Below, piece after piece: positions 1 to 9,697 of a stretch of DNA of 64,000 bases. Each line of letters begins with the position of its first letter. Position 1 is the first letter of the stretch. Made by a program: the position numbers and the translations under genes. The DNA is from JAHRVQ01 sp029941905. Its GTDB lineage: Bacteria > Pseudomonadota > Gammaproteobacteria > Pseudomonadales > Azotimanducaceae. Location: assembly GCA_029941905.1 (NCBI GenBank), contig JAPYTQ010000002.1, forward strand, positions 124,001 through 188,000. Reading direction: 5' to 3'. Under the pieces are notes generated by a model, which saw only the letters and a list, made by a program, of their open reading frames with translations, searched no databases and was not told the DNA's origin.

Positions 1-684
1 ACTCATAATTAAATGCCGGTAACCGGTTTGACAGTAAAAAACGACTTCAGAGATCCACAAGGCTTCTCCAATAAGACTTTGACCGTAATCCGGTGAACCC
101 TGGCCACTGTGTTGATTTATCACCAGGTCGCAATCCTGAATCGCTGCAAATACCTTGTCCCATGCCGGGTCGTACAAGGGCTTCAGCCAGGTGCAGTCAG
201 GTGGAATTAGTGGTAACAGCACGCCGCCGCGCAAACCTGCTTCGGCAATAAACTCTATGTCTTTTACTGCCTCATCAAGATCGTTGGGAAGAATCAGTCC
301 GATACCGGCTCTTCGATCAGAGTCTTCTGCACAAAAATCCTTCAGCCAGCGGTTGTGTGCCCGGATCCCTGCCTGGGCCAATTCATAGTCTTCCGGCCTG
401 GGTGGCTGTGCAGTAACGACACTCTTTTTAAAAAACGGCGGGACGGTGTTAGGGAAGACAACCTCACCGACGACTCCCTGACTATTTTGATCTTCACTGC
501 GTATGTCCAGGTCCCAGTTACGCATTTTCTTTCTACCGTAGTGGGACTCCGACGGATTGCGGTATCCACCTCGCCACTCATCAAACTTGTCCCGATACCC
601 AGGGTCAAGGTATTCCCTGTACTGCGCATGACTCCCACCGGCGTGGGTATCTGCTGTAATCAATATATATGGCTCATTGCTCAT
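1..684 (-). CDS. Amidohydrolase family protein (Amidohydro_2 type), 3' end off the window
   Basis: The reading frame opens at an ATG at 684 and stays open to the window edge, giving 228 codons without a stop. The start MSNEPYILITADTHAGG carries the D-x-H metal-binding motif (residues 12-14) that opens TIM-barrel amidohydrolases. The later part (residues 195-228) has the INQHSGQG and TGYRHLIMS segments typical of amidohydrolase-2 proteins, where a conserved His follows the first half of the barrel. The family hydrolyses or decarboxylates aromatic and cyclic acids, but the substrate cannot be told from this fragment. It lies about 100 bases downstream of cusA on the same strand and is probably a separate unit. 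The C-terminal third is missing because of the window edge, not because of mutation. Confidence 0.85.
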   Translation of the reverse strand, partial: MSNEPYILITADTHAGGSHAQYREYLDPGYRDKFDEWRGGYRNPSESHYGRKKMRNWDLDIRSEDQNSQGVVGEVVFPNTVPPFFKKSVVTAQPPRPEDYELAQAGIRAHNRWLKDFCAEDSDRRAGIGLILPNDLDEAVKDIEFIAEAGLRGGVLLPLIPPDCTWLKPLYDPAWDKVFAAIQDCDLVINQHSGQGSPDYGQSLIGEALWISEVVFYCQTGYRHLIMS

Positions 685-787
685 GGTCGCACCTCCCGTA
701 GAAGATCGAGCATAATGAATTTTTGCATTCGGGTCGAGTATGGGTACCAACCGTGCGAAGCCTGATTGTCTCACCCCAAAGTGAAAC

Positions 788-3700
788 TCATTCACCGTCG
801 TTAATGCCGAATGCTTTCCATTCGAGGAATATCACGGGTAACACCAACATCGTCAGTACAAATGCGGATAACATTCCACCCACCATCGGAGCGGCCATGC
901 GCGTCATCACTTCAGAACCAGTGCCGGAACCGAACAGTATAGGCAGTAATCCCACAATCGTCGCCGCCACAGTCATGATTACCGGACGTATCCGGCGTCC
1001 TGCCCCTTCAACAATGACGCCAATCAGTCTTTTTCTGTCTAGACCCTTGGCTGCCTGCATCGATGCCTGGTATGAGTCGTTTAAATAAACCAGCACTATC
1101 ATTCCAATTTCAATTGACACACCGGCAAGGGCAATAAAACCAACGCCCACCGCAACCGATATGTTGTAATCATACAGATACAGCAGCCAGACCCCACCGA
1201 TAAGGCTTAAAGGTAACGTCCCAAGGAGAATCAACACCTCCTGGGGGCGTCGAAAGTTTGCATACAACAACAACGCAATGATCAACACCGTGAGGGGTCC
1301 AAGTAAACTTAACCGCTCCTTGGCCCGAACCATGTATTCATACTGACCGGACCACTTGATGGAGTATCCCGGCGGAATTTGCAGGCGATCGTCCACCATT
1401 TGTATCGCATTTTCAACATAAGTGCCGACATCAACATCTTTAATATCGATAAACGTCCAGCCATTAATTCGCGCATTCTCACTTTTTATTCCTGGCGGTC
1501 CATCTTCTATTCGAATGGCTGCTACATCTGCTAAGGCCAACACCAACCCTGAGGGGGTGACTATTGGCAGTGCACGAAGGCTCTCCACTGAGTCTCTGTA
1601 TTCCTGCGGGTATCGAATATTGATGGGATATCGTTCCAGACCCTCGACACTGAGGCCGATGGTGACGCCACCCACAGCCATCGCCAGGACGTCCTGAACA
1701 TCGCGTATATTCAGACCAAAGCGTGCCGCTTCAACACGATTGATATCAATTGTCAGATACCTTCCACCGGAAACACGTTCAGAATATACCGAGGCAGTGC
1801 CCGGCACTTCTTCGATGATTCGCTCCAGGTCCTCACCTATTTTTTGAATGGTGGCAAGATCAGGGCCAGCTATTTTCACTCCGACAGGGGTTTTTATCCC
1901 CGTCGCCAACATGTCAATACGGGTCTTTATCGGCATAACCCAGGCATTCGTTTTTAATCCTGGAATGCTAATCAAATTGTCAAACTCTCGTCTTAGTTTC
2001 TTCGAATCCATTCCTTCACGCCACTCAGACCTCGGTTTCAACTGCACAAATGTCTCTATCATGGTCAACGGAGCCGGGTCTGTCGCTGTTTCTGCCCGCC
2101 CTATTTTGCCAAACACAGAGGCGACTTCCGGCACGGTCATTATCATCCTGTCTGTCAGCTGGAGTATTTTTCTCGCCTCGCCAATGGACAAACCCGGATA
2201 GGTGGTCGGCATATACATCAAGTCTCCTTCGTCCAGGGGTGGCATAAATTCACTCCCCAGCTGTCCCAGGGGCCACAACCCCAACAATAAAAGCAACAGG
2301 GTTGCGATCAATGTTTTACGCGGATTGTTGAGTACAAGGACGAGTGTGGGAATGTAAGCCCTCTTTACCAGGCGGTTAAGCTGATTGTTTTCTTCTGCCT
2401 GTATCTTTCCTTTGACAAGATACCCCATCAACACCGGCACCAGCGTTATGGTGAGTATTGCGGCTGCGCCCATGGCATAGGTTTTAGTATACGCCAGCGG
2501 TGAAAACAACCTGCCCTCTTGCGCTTCCAGCGCAAACACAGGTGCAAAACTAACGGTTATGATCAGCAGGCTAAAAAACAAGGCCGGGCCAACTTGTTGC
2601 GCTGCTTCCTTTACCCGCGGCCATCTCGCGCCATCATCCTGGCCTGCAATTTCGATCTTTTTATGCAGATTCTCGATCATCACAATCGCGCCATCAACCA
2701 TCGCGCCAATTGCGATGGCAATTCCTCCTAACGACATAATGTTGGCGTTCATCCCCTGCATGTGCATGATCACGATGGCGGACATGACACCGATAGGCAG
2801 GACCAGCATGACAACGACGGCGGAACGAAAATGGAACAAAAACAATAAGCAGATTATTGACACCACAACGATTTCTTCCAGTAGCTTTTCCAGCAGATTA
2901 TCAATGGCGCTGGTAATCAATTTACTACGATCATAGACGGATACTATCTCTACTCCTTTCGGCAACCCATTTTGTAAGGTGGCTAGTTTCTCTTTCACCG
3001 CTTCTATTGTTTGCTGGGCGTTTTCTCCGAAACGCATCACCACGATGCCGCCGACACTCTCACCCAAACCATTGTAATCCGTCACACCCCGGCGCATTTT
3101 AGGCCCTAATCTAATATCGGCTACATCCTTTAACAACAGGGGCACACCTCGCTGATTTATCCCGAGTGGGATGCTTTCAAGATCTTCAATGCTCTTGATG
3201 TAACCCGTGGCACGCAACATGTACTCTGCTTCTGCCATTTCAACCACAGATGCCCCTGTCTCCTGGTTTCCCCGGGTGATTGCCATTCTGATCTGTGCCA
3301 GCGGTAAACCAAAGGCTTGCAATTTGTGGGGATCGATTTCAACCTGGTACTGTTTAACCATGCCTCCTGCTGTCGCCACTTCTGACACCCCGGAAACAGC
3401 TTGTAGTTCATATTTTAAAAACCAGTCCTGCAAACTACGCAGTTCACTCACATCATGTTTACCGAGAGTGTCAATCAGGGTGTAAATGTAGACCCAGCCT
3501 ACGCCCGTGGCATCAGGACCCAATTGGGGTTTGGCGTTTTCAGGCAAGGTCGAGGCGACCTGGTTGAGATATTCCAACACCCGGCTGCGAGCCCAATAGA
3601 TATCGGTATCATCATTAAAAATGACATAAACAAAAGAATCACCAAAGAAGGAAAAACCACGAACATTAGTCGCGCCGGGTACTGACAACATCGCCGTGCT

Positions 3701-3907
3701 GATAGGATAAGTGACGTGATCTTCAACGACCTGGGGCGCCTGACCAGGGTAGTTGGTCTTAATTATCACCTGAACATCAGACAAATCGGGTATCGCATCA
3801 ACCGATGTATTGCTGATGGAATAAATACCGAAACCTATCCAGGCAACAGTTATCAGGATTACGAAAAACCGGTTCTCAATAGACCAGTCGATAACCTTAT
3901 TTATCAT
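788..3907 (-). CDS. cusA: CusA/CzcA-family heavy-metal RND efflux permease, Cu(I)/Ag(I) type
   Basis: This is a full-length (1039 aa) inner-membrane RND pump that exports metal ions through a tripartite complex using the proton gradient. The N terminus (WSIENRFFVILI) and the TM4 segment GAMVDGAIVMIEN with Asp405 are those of the HME-RND group. Three methionines match the Cu/Ag relay of E. coli CusA: Met566 (LMYMPTTYPG), Met616 (PAPLTMIETF) and Met666 (TRIDMLATG). This favours copper/silver over the divalent metals moved by CzcA. The gene overlaps the upstream cusB by 11 bases and is the last gene of the CusCBA operon. The metal choice is inferred from those residues only. Confidence 0.93.
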   Translation of the reverse strand: MINKVIDWSIENRFFVILITVAWIGFGIYSISNTSVDAIPDLSDVQVIIKTNYPGQAPQVVEDHVTYPISTAMLSVPGATNVRGFSFFGDSFVYVIFNDDTDIYWARSRVLEYLNQVASTLPENAKPQLGPDATGVGWVYIYTLIDTLGKHDVSELRSLQDWFLKYELQAVSGVSEVATAGGMVKQYQVEIDPHKLQAFGLPLAQIRMAITRGNQETGASVVEMAEAEYMLRATGYIKSIEDLESIPLGINQRGVPLLLKDVADIRLGPKMRRGVTDYNGLGESVGGIVVMRFGENAQQTIEAVKEKLATLQNGLPKGVEIVSVYDRSKLITSAIDNLLEKLLEEIVVVSIICLLFLFHFRSAVVVMLVLPIGVMSAIVIMHMQGMNANIMSLGGIAIAIGAMVDGAIVMIENLHKKIEIAGQDDGARWPRVKEAAQQVGPALFFSLLIITVSFAPVFALEAQEGRLFSPLAYTKTYAMGAAAILTITLVPVLMGYLVKGKIQAEENNQLNRLVKRAYIPTLVLVLNNPRKTLIATLLLLLLGLWPLGQLGSEFMPPLDEGDLMYMPTTYPGLSIGEARKILQLTDRMIMTVPEVASVFGKIGRAETATDPAPLTMIETFVQLKPRSEWREGMDSKKLRREFDNLISIPGLKTNAWVMPIKTRIDMLATGIKTPVGVKIAGPDLATIQKIGEDLERIIEEVPGTASVYSERVSGGRYLTIDINRVEAARFGLNIRDVQDVLAMAVGGVTIGLSVEGLERYPINIRYPQEYRDSVESLRALPIVTPSGLVLALADVAAIRIEDGPPGIKSENARINGWTFIDIKDVDVGTYVENAIQMVDDRLQIPPGYSIKWSGQYEYMVRAKERLSLLGPLTVLIIALLLYANFRRPQEVLILLGTLPLSLIGGVWLLYLYDYNISVAVGVGFIALAGVSIEIGMIVLVYLNDSYQASMQAAKGLDRKRLIGVIVEGAGRRIRPVIMTVAATIVGLLPILFGSGTGSEVMTRMAAPMVGGMLSAFVLTMLVLPVIFLEWKAFGINDGE

Positions 3908-5144
3908 GGACCACGCCTCGATCCATGTCAGTTAACCCAATACGCTGGAAGTCTGAAACCACACTCGATTCAGAGTCCAACAGAAACTGCGCCTGGACAA
4001 CCACTTCATCCCCAGGCTCCAATCCCTGCAAGATCTCCGCTTCCATTGTATTGATGCGACCCAGTTCTACAACAATAGACTTGTATTCCCCCTCATCGGT
4101 CTTTAACACCACCCGATTTTGCGACGCTGTTCGAATGACGGCATTCTTCGGCACCAGAATGCTCTCGTTAGTTGACTCGGACTGTATGAATGCTTTCGCA
4201 TACATACCCGCCTTGAGTCGACCATCTCTATTTTCGACTGTGCTGCGAATTTTCAATGTTCTGGTCTTTTGGTCGAGCGCCGGATACACGAAATCAACAC
4301 GGGCATGCCTTGTCAGCCCGGCCAGCGCATCAAATTCAAGCTCGACCGGGTCACCGGTATTGATATTCATCACATCATTTTCAAATACGTCTGCAGTCAC
4401 CCAGACAGATTCCATTCCTGCAATGGTCAGTATAAGCGTGCCTGGTTTGACAAAATTCCCCTCGCGAATCCCGAGGTAGCTGACGACCCCAGAGCGTGGC
4501 GTATAGATTGTTATCGTGCGTTTTAGCATTCTATCTGCGCCACCCGGTTCGCCCAATCGAGCAATGTCTGACTCAGGCACCTGGAGGGATTCCAATCGCT
4601 CCCGCGCCGATGCAATCAGCATCTTGTTGCCTTGTTTCAATGCTGTCAGCAATTCATGCTGGGCGTGGACGAGATGGGGCGAATATATTTCGTATAGAGC
4701 CTCCCCTGCTTCAACAGATTGCCCCAGACTCTTAACGAATAGTTTCTCGACCCAGCCTTCTACCCTGGGATAAACACGTGTTATCAGCTCTTCGTTATAT
4801 TGCACATCTGCTAACGCGATAATACTGCTATTCATCAAACCACGGCGAACCCGGGTGGTTTTTACTCCCAGGTTATGTTCCACATTCGCGGAAACTTTAA
4901 TCACACCTTTACCTAATGTGCTGTCAGCAAAGACTGGAATCAGGTCCATGCCCATGGGTGATTTACCGGGGGAATCCCGACGAAAATCTGCATCCATGGG
5001 TGCGACCCAGTAAAGAGGCTGCTTTTCCTGCTTCTTCACCTCGACCATAGTTGCTTCCTGCGAAGGGAAGAAACCGAAAACTATCGCGATGCCGATAACA
5101 ACTCCCATCACGGTTAAGGATAACTTTCCCAACACATTTCTCAT
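3897..5144 (-). CDS. cusB: CusB-like periplasmic adaptor (membrane fusion) of metal efflux
   Basis: The 415-aa protein joins the CusA-like pump to the outer-membrane channel. It has an N-terminal membrane anchor or signal (residues 10-27). A heavy-metal-binding segment follows (about 44-71), with YWVAPMDADFRRDSPGKSPM and GMDLIPVF, the conserved Pro/Met pattern found in CusB/CzcB proteins. Next come the barrel-sandwich, helical hairpin and beta-barrel regions (IYSPHLVHAQHEL, YTPRSGVVSYLGIREG, LVPKNAVIRT). It overlaps the upstream channel gene by ATGA and the downstream cusA by 11 bases, so the three are translationally coupled. The methionines in the N-terminal segment fit transfer of Cu(I) to the pump. 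Confidence 0.92.
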   Translation of the reverse strand: MRNVLGKLSLTVMGVVIGIAIVFGFFPSQEATMVEVKKQEKQPLYWVAPMDADFRRDSPGKSPMGMDLIPVFADSTLGKGVIKVSANVEHNLGVKTTRVRRGLMNSSIIALADVQYNEELITRVYPRVEGWVEKLFVKSLGQSVEAGEALYEIYSPHLVHAQHELLTALKQGNKMLIASARERLESLQVPESDIARLGEPGGADRMLKRTITIYTPRSGVVSYLGIREGNFVKPGTLILTIAGMESVWVTADVFENDVMNINTGDPVELEFDALAGLTRHARVDFVYPALDQKTRTLKIRSTVENRDGRLKAGMYAKAFIQSESTNESILVPKNAVIRTASQNRVVLKTDEGEYKSIVVELGRINTMEAEILQGLEPGDEVVVQAQFLLDSESSVVSDFQRIGLTDMDRGVVHDK

Positions 5145-6508
5145 GCTGCAGCCTCCCTGGTTACACTAAGATATCGAATCTCTGCCAGCGTTTTTAACCG
5201 GTCGACTTCCATCGACTGCACTTCGATTTTGGCATTCAGCAAGGCAATGTATGCTCTCATTACATCTGAAAAGGATCCCTGGTCCGCCGTATAGGCATTC
5301 AAGGACGCCTGCACGAGGGTCGCCAATTGCTCCAGCAGTGTGTCGCGATACAACACCAGTCTTTCATCCAGTGATTCGAGCGACGCATAGGCTGTCAAGT
5401 AACGTTGTAGCAATTGCTGCAACCTGATTAACCGAGCCGATTCATCGGCTGAAACCAGCTCCGCCGCCGCTGCAATTTTCTTATGCTGTCGCTTCTGTTT
5501 ATACAGAGGCAATTTGACACGGAACCCAACGGACACAAAGTCGGCGAGATCATTTCCAAAACGATCTTCATCGCGATAAGCGTAGCTGGCATTTACGCTC
5601 CAGTCGGGTTTTGTTGATTCCTGTGCCAGTGAAAGGCCCACTCTTTTGGTTTCAATTGCACGGTCAATTAAACGTAAGTCCGGGTGACGAGCCAAAAGTG
5701 CACGCTGGGATTCTTCACTGGTGCGCATAATCGGTTCTACTTCCAGCCTGTCAGACAGTGACCAGGTCATCTTCGAGCCCAGGTAAGAAGCAGGCAGCCA
5801 TTGTGCAAATTCCTGCTTCCGGCTGTACTGGATATCCTTCAGTCTTAGCAGTCGGTCCTCCAACCGTGTCAATTCAAGCTGTACCCGTATTATGTCTTGT
5901 TGGCTGGTGTCGCTTGATGCATGGCGATAGCTGGCGTTGGTCACATCAACCAACTGCTGGAACAGGGGCTTATCCTGGCGGATCAGTCGAGAGGTGTTGT
6001 GGGCCAGATAAAGGTCGAGCCACAACCCGGTAACCTGCAGTTCAATCAGTCGTACTCTCGCGGTTCGAGCGATCTGTTGGGCCTCACCTTCCAGCACTTT
6101 TATCTGTTTGCGATAGCCCCGTGTGGTACCTCTGGTAATCTCCTGGCTGACACCAACCCACAACTGGGTCATCTGTTCCTGCGAAAAATCGAATGAGTCG
6201 GTTGGTAAATTCAGAACAGAAGCCGACATTACAGGGTCGGGTAACTCCGCTACCGCCTCAGATTCGAACAGCGAAGCGCTTTGCAGTGCTTTGCTGCGAA
6301 CCAGCCACGGATCATGGGTTACAGACAACTCGACGAGGTCTGCCCAGGCGAGGGTTCTCTCACTGTAGCTGCTTTCTGCAAACAAATAGGGGTTCAATCC
6401 CAAAATACAGATAAACCCAAATAAAACCCGACCTTGTGACATTAGAGGTCGCGTCGGTGTACTCTTTTTAGAACCGCAAATTTTAGTCATCATCACAAAT
6501 CTCATCAA
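5141..6508 (-). CDS. cusC: TolC-family outer-membrane channel (CusC/CzcC-like)
   Basis: This 455-aa outer-membrane efflux protein supplies the exit duct for the CusBA complex. The repeated outer-membrane efflux domain is visible: HDPWLVRSKALQSASLFESE, then EITRGTTRGYRK, then long alpha-helical stretches in each half (ARTARVRLIELQVTGLWLDLY; ESTKPDWSVNASYAYRDEDR). The annotated frame starts with 22 residues lacking signal-peptide character. An internal ATG at 6442 (MSQGRVLFGFICILGLNP) gives a proper signal peptide ending near AES and is the likelier start. No lipobox Cys is obvious, so it may not be a lipoprotein as CusC is. Its stop overlaps the cusB start by four bases. Confidence 0.88.
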   Translation of the reverse strand: MMRFVMMTKICGSKKSTPTRPLMSQGRVLFGFICILGLNPYLFAESSYSERTLAWADLVELSVTHDPWLVRSKALQSASLFESEAVAELPDPVMSASVLNLPTDSFDFSQEQMTQLWVGVSQEITRGTTRGYRKQIKVLEGEAQQIARTARVRLIELQVTGLWLDLYLAHNTSRLIRQDKPLFQQLVDVTNASYRHASSDTSQQDIIRVQLELTRLEDRLLRLKDIQYSRKQEFAQWLPASYLGSKMTWSLSDRLEVEPIMRTSEESQRALLARHPDLRLIDRAIETKRVGLSLAQESTKPDWSVNASYAYRDEDRFGNDLADFVSVGFRVKLPLYKQKRQHKKIAAAAELVSADESARLIRLQQLLQRYLTAYASLESLDERLVLYRDTLLEQLATLVQASLNAYTADQGSFSDVMRAYIALLNAKIEVQSMEVDRLKTLAEIRYLSVTREAAA

Positions 6509-6583
6509 AGCCAGGCCTCATACCGGGCGAGAAATAACAACACACGCCGCACTGGAATACGCGGACGCAGCTATCTTCGTGAT

Positions 6584-6964
6584 TTAACTTATTGGAGGAC
6601 GAATATCTGACTTAAGGTAGGTAGTGACTAACTGATCAGTCAAGGCATATTCTGCAGGTTCCCGGGGAACCATTGATCTCAAGGTTCCTGCATCCAGTAA
6701 TGCCGGAGCGGATAATGCGAGACAGCAACCTGATTGACATGAAGTCTGATCCTCTGTCGCAGTGGTGCCGGGATTCGACATCTCGTCATGACAGTCCTGG
6801 CGCGACAGAGTCATCCCAATCTGCGTTTCCATCATCATTTCCATCGACGTTTCGGTAAAATTATCCCGCGATGATTGAGCACAGGAAAACGCAAATGACA
6901 AAGGTGATTGCATCGCCAGAATGATGGTTAAGAGTATGGCCAGATTTTTTCTTTGGCTGAACAT
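6584..6964 (-). CDS. Small exported Cys/Met-rich protein heading the cus operon (CzcI/CopL-like)
   Basis: The predicted product is 126 aa with a clear signal peptide (MFSQRKNLAILLTIILAMQ, cleavage near SFAF-S). The mature part is rich in possible metal ligands: a METSMEMMMETQIG-like Met cluster (about residues 39-50), DCHDEM (about 57-62) and SCQSGCC (about 75-81). Small proteins of this kind (CzcI, CopL, DUF2946) stand at the head of metal-efflux operons and are thought to bind or sense metal in the periplasm. The gene lies 75 bases upstream of the channel gene on the same strand. The metal-related role is inferred from context and composition; I cannot assign the exact family. Confidence 0.6.
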   Translation of the reverse strand: MFSQRKNLAILLTIILAMQSPLSFAFSCAQSSRDNFTETSMEMMMETQIGMTLSRQDCHDEMSNPGTTATEDQTSCQSGCCLALSAPALLDAGTLRSMVPREPAEYALTDQLVTTYLKSDIRPPIS

Positions 6965-7020
6965 GTCCCAATTATCGCATTAAGCAAGGATAATTTGAAC
7001 CACACATTTCACACCCTGGC

Positions 7021-7151
7021 TGATTAGTGCCTATCCATAAATGATTATGTGTGCTTTTCCAGTCAAGTTTTGTGCTATTAAAATAGACTCAATATGCGCA
7101 AAGTAGGGTGCTGAAGTCGAAATTCACCTATTTGTGGATAAGCACTAATTA
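7021..7151. repeat. Imperfect 22-bp terminal inverted repeats around a 131-bp AT-rich segment
   Basis: The left arm (7021-7042, tgattagtgcctatccataa plus at) and the right arm (7130-7151) are reverse complements at 19 of 22 positions. They enclose 87 bases without a coding frame. The element fills most of the gap between the divergent cus operon and the AMP-ligase gene. The layout could be a small MITE-like element or paired operator sites for the two promoters. No target-site duplication is evident and the arms do not recur elsewhere in the window. Confidence 0.5.
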
Positions 7152-7242
7152 GAAGCTAAGGGATCATTTTCAGTGCGCCCCTTGCATAAGTAACTTCAAT
7201 AGTTTTGGATGTGTAACACGTAGTTCACAGACCAGGGAATTT

Positions 7243-8778
7243 ATGAATATCGCGTCTTTGTTACGCAAAACAGCCACCCGATTTCCATCCTTAACCGCGG
7301 TGATAAGTGGTAAAACGGTACACTGTAACTACCAACAACTCGGCCGACGTGTTGAGGGCATCGCTGGCTATTTACGCAATGAACTGCACCATCAGCCGGG
7401 CGACCGCGTTGCACTCATCATGAAAAATTGCCCGGAATATATCGAAGTGTTGCTGGCAGTATTACACGCCGGACTCGCCGCCGTCCCGATTAACGCCAAG
7501 CTACACAAGAACGAGTTCGACTACATCCTGCGAAACTCCGGTGCCTCGACCTTATTTATCACCGAGGATTTCGTCACACTATTCCCTGTTTGTACGTCCG
7601 CAAGTGTCTCTGACCCAACTGGCGGATCAGATTCCGTCATATCGGTGCACAGCCAACAATACAGTGCCATGTATGAATTTCCTGCGTTGCCAATACAAAC
7701 CTGTGAACCTGACGATCTGGCCTGGCTTTTCTATACCAGCGGTACAACGGGTCAACCCAAAGGCGCGATGATGAGTCATCGTAACCTGCTGGTGATGACC
7801 CAGAGCTATTTCTCAAGCGTCGACAGTATCGACGCCGGTGACACCCTGCTGCATGCCGCCCCGATGTCACACGGCTCCGGATTATATATATTTCCCAATA
7901 TCGCAAAAGGCGCACAACAGGTGGTCAGCCGCAGTGACAGTTTTGATGCCCGGGAAATATTCGAATTGCTCCAATATCACCCCCGGGTAAGCATGTTCGC
8001 TGCACCGACAATGATACATCGACTGGTGGCAGCAGATTTACCATACGATGTGAAAACCAGTAACCTCAAGTCAATTATCTATGGTGGCGGGCCAATGTAT
8101 GTCGCTGATATAAAGTCAGCGATGGCTCGATTTGGAAACAGATTTATCCAGATTTACGGTCAGGGTGAAACACCCATGACAATTACCTGCCTGGCTAAAG
8201 AAGACCATCTTGAACGTGAGCATATGCCCCTCGATGACGTGCTGGCTTCAGTGGGTACAGCGCAGATGCCAATCGAACTTGAAATCGTCAACGCCTCCGG
8301 TGAAGTTTTACCGGCTGGAGAAGTCGGCGAAATTCTTGTTAAAGGGGATACCGTAATGCTTGGCTACTGGGCCAACCCTGAAGCCACCAGTGAAACCATC
8401 GTCGATGGTTGGTTGCACACCGGAGACATGGGAGTGTTGAATCAACATGGATACCTGACGCTAAAAGATCGCAGCAAAGACATGATCATCAGTGGCGGCA
8501 CTAATATTTATCCCAGGGAAGTGGAAGAGGTGCTGCTGCAACACAAAGCGGTTGCAGAGGTTGCCGTGGTTGGCAAAGCTGACCCGGAATGGGGAGAGAC
8601 GGTTATCGCCTTCGTGGTGATTGCTACAGGACACGATCTTGCCAGCGAACAATGTGATGACTGGTGTCTCAATCACATGGCGAGATTCAAGCGCCCAAAA
8701 AGCTATCACTTCGTCGACAGCCTGCCGAAGAATAATTACGGCAAGGTGTTGAAAAGGGAATTGCGGCAGCGATTGTGA
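7243..8778 (+). CDS. AMP-dependent acyl-CoA ligase / synthetase
   Basis: This 511-aa enzyme of the ANL superfamily activates a carboxylic acid with ATP and transfers it to CoA. The signature motifs stand in order: FYTSGTTGQPKGAMMSHRNL (A3, about 165-184), IYGQGETPMT (A5), GYWANPEATSETIVDGWLHT with GD (A7), SKDMIISGGTNIYPREVEE (A8) and the C-terminal catalytic Lys in NNYGKVLKREL (A10). The length is normal for medium-chain or aryl ligases. It reads alone on the plus strand, divergent from cus and convergent with the CitE-like gene. Its neighbours (CitE-like lyase, MaoC hydratase, FAH hydrolase) suggest catabolism of an unusual organic acid. The substrate is unknown. Confidence 0.92.
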   Translation: MNIASLLRKTATRFPSLTAVISGKTVHCNYQQLGRRVEGIAGYLRNELHHQPGDRVALIMKNCPEYIEVLLAVLHAGLAAVPINAKLHKNEFDYILRNSGASTLFITEDFVTLFPVCTSASVSDPTGGSDSVISVHSQQYSAMYEFPALPIQTCEPDDLAWLFYTSGTTGQPKGAMMSHRNLLVMTQSYFSSVDSIDAGDTLLHAAPMSHGSGLYIFPNIAKGAQQVVSRSDSFDAREIFELLQYHPRVSMFAAPTMIHRLVAADLPYDVKTSNLKSIIYGGGPMYVADIKSAMARFGNRFIQIYGQGETPMTITCLAKEDHLEREHMPLDDVLASVGTAQMPIELEIVNASGEVLPAGEVGEILVKGDTVMLGYWANPEATSETIVDGWLHTGDMGVLNQHGYLTLKDRSKDMIISGGTNIYPREVEEVLLQHKAVAEVAVVGKADPEWGETVIAFVVIATGHDLASEQCDDWCLNHMARFKRPKSYHFVDSLPKNNYGKVLKRELRQRL

Positions 8779-8818
8779 CCTTTGATTTTCAGGGCCTGGA
8801 GAGTCTGGTTTTTTTAAC

Positions 8819-9697
8819 TCAGGGGCTAGTGGCAGCTGCCCGCTCAATCATCCTTTTCGCCTGGGTATAGTGGGGTTTGTCCAACATGATCCCGTCGAGT
8901 CCTACAACACCAACATCGGGATTGGATTCAAAGGCCTCTACGACTCTTTGTGACCAGACCAGTTGCTCTTCCGTAATTGAAAACGCCTCGTTGATGATAT
9001 CAACCTGGTTTGGGTGGATTGCCATCATACAGGTAAAACCCGCGCGCCTGGCGCCTTCACAGGCTTGTCTCAAACCGGCATCATCCCGGAAATCAGTAAA
9101 CACCGTGTTACAGGGTTCTATTCCCGCAGACGCCGCCGCTGCAATACAGAGGCTTCTTGCTGTGCGGAACAGGTCATCCCAATTGCCGTCTGGTAGACGA
9201 TGGGTTTCAGCGCCAACATCGGCAGAAAGGTCGAATTCGCCCCAACTGACGTAAGATAATCGAGCACTGCAGTCAGTCAGGCCGCCAAGGTTAAACAGGG
9301 CCTGGCCGGTTTCGGTACCGATCACCAGAATCCTGGTATGTCCCAACGCAACACCTTCGCGAACTTCCAGTGCGCTCAGGTAATGATCGAGGCGGATGAC
9401 ATCTTCCCTGGTTCGGTATTTGGGTAAAATAATATAGTCCGGGGCGCCACCCACCACCGCCGCCAGATCATCGAGTGTCATGTCCCCATCCAGGGGGTTA
9501 ACACGAACCATCAGTTTTTTAGTCCGCGTAGCAGGCGGGTTTGAATCAAGGTACTCCCTGGCCAGGCGTCTTCCCTCAACTTTTCTCCCCAGCGCGATCG
9601 AATCTTCGAGATCAAGAATCAACCCGTCTGAGCGGGTACCTTCACCCTTGGCAATCTTCTTTTCACTGTCGGCGGGGAGAAATAGCATTGATCTCAC
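8819..9697 (-). CDS. CoA ester lyase, HpcH/HpaI aldolase / CitE-like family
   Basis: This 292-aa TIM-barrel protein resembles citrate lyase beta subunit and malyl- or citramalyl-CoA lyases, which split a beta-hydroxyacyl-CoA using Mg2+. Visible marks are MRSMLFLPADSEKK at the N terminus, DGLILDLEDSIALGRK (about 24-39), the substrate-Arg segment MVRVNPLDGD, the metal ligands in VIGTETGQAL and SWGEFDLSADVG, and CMMAIHPNQVDIINEAF. The start is a GTG at 9697 overlapping the stop of the maoC-like gene (GTGA). That coupling suggests hydration and then cleavage of one CoA thioester, for example mesaconyl- or methylmalyl-CoA type chemistry, which is an inference. Confidence 0.85.
   Translation of the reverse strand: MRSMLFLPADSEKKIAKGEGTRSDGLILDLEDSIALGRKVEGRRLAREYLDSNPPATRTKKLMVRVNPLDGDMTLDDLAAVVGGAPDYIILPKYRTREDVIRLDHYLSALEVREGVALGHTRILVIGTETGQALFNLGGLTDCSARLSYVSWGEFDLSADVGAETHRLPDGNWDDLFRTARSLCIAAAASAGIEPCNTVFTDFRDDAGLRQACEGARRAGFTCMMAIHPNQVDIINEAFSITEEQLVWSQRVVEAFESNPDVGVVGLDGIMLDKPHYTQAKRMIERAAATSP

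Noticed and set aside
8779..8818. T-run (ttttttt) after the AMP ligase as a rho-independent terminator
   Set aside because: No stable GC-rich stem precedes the T-run when paired by eye.
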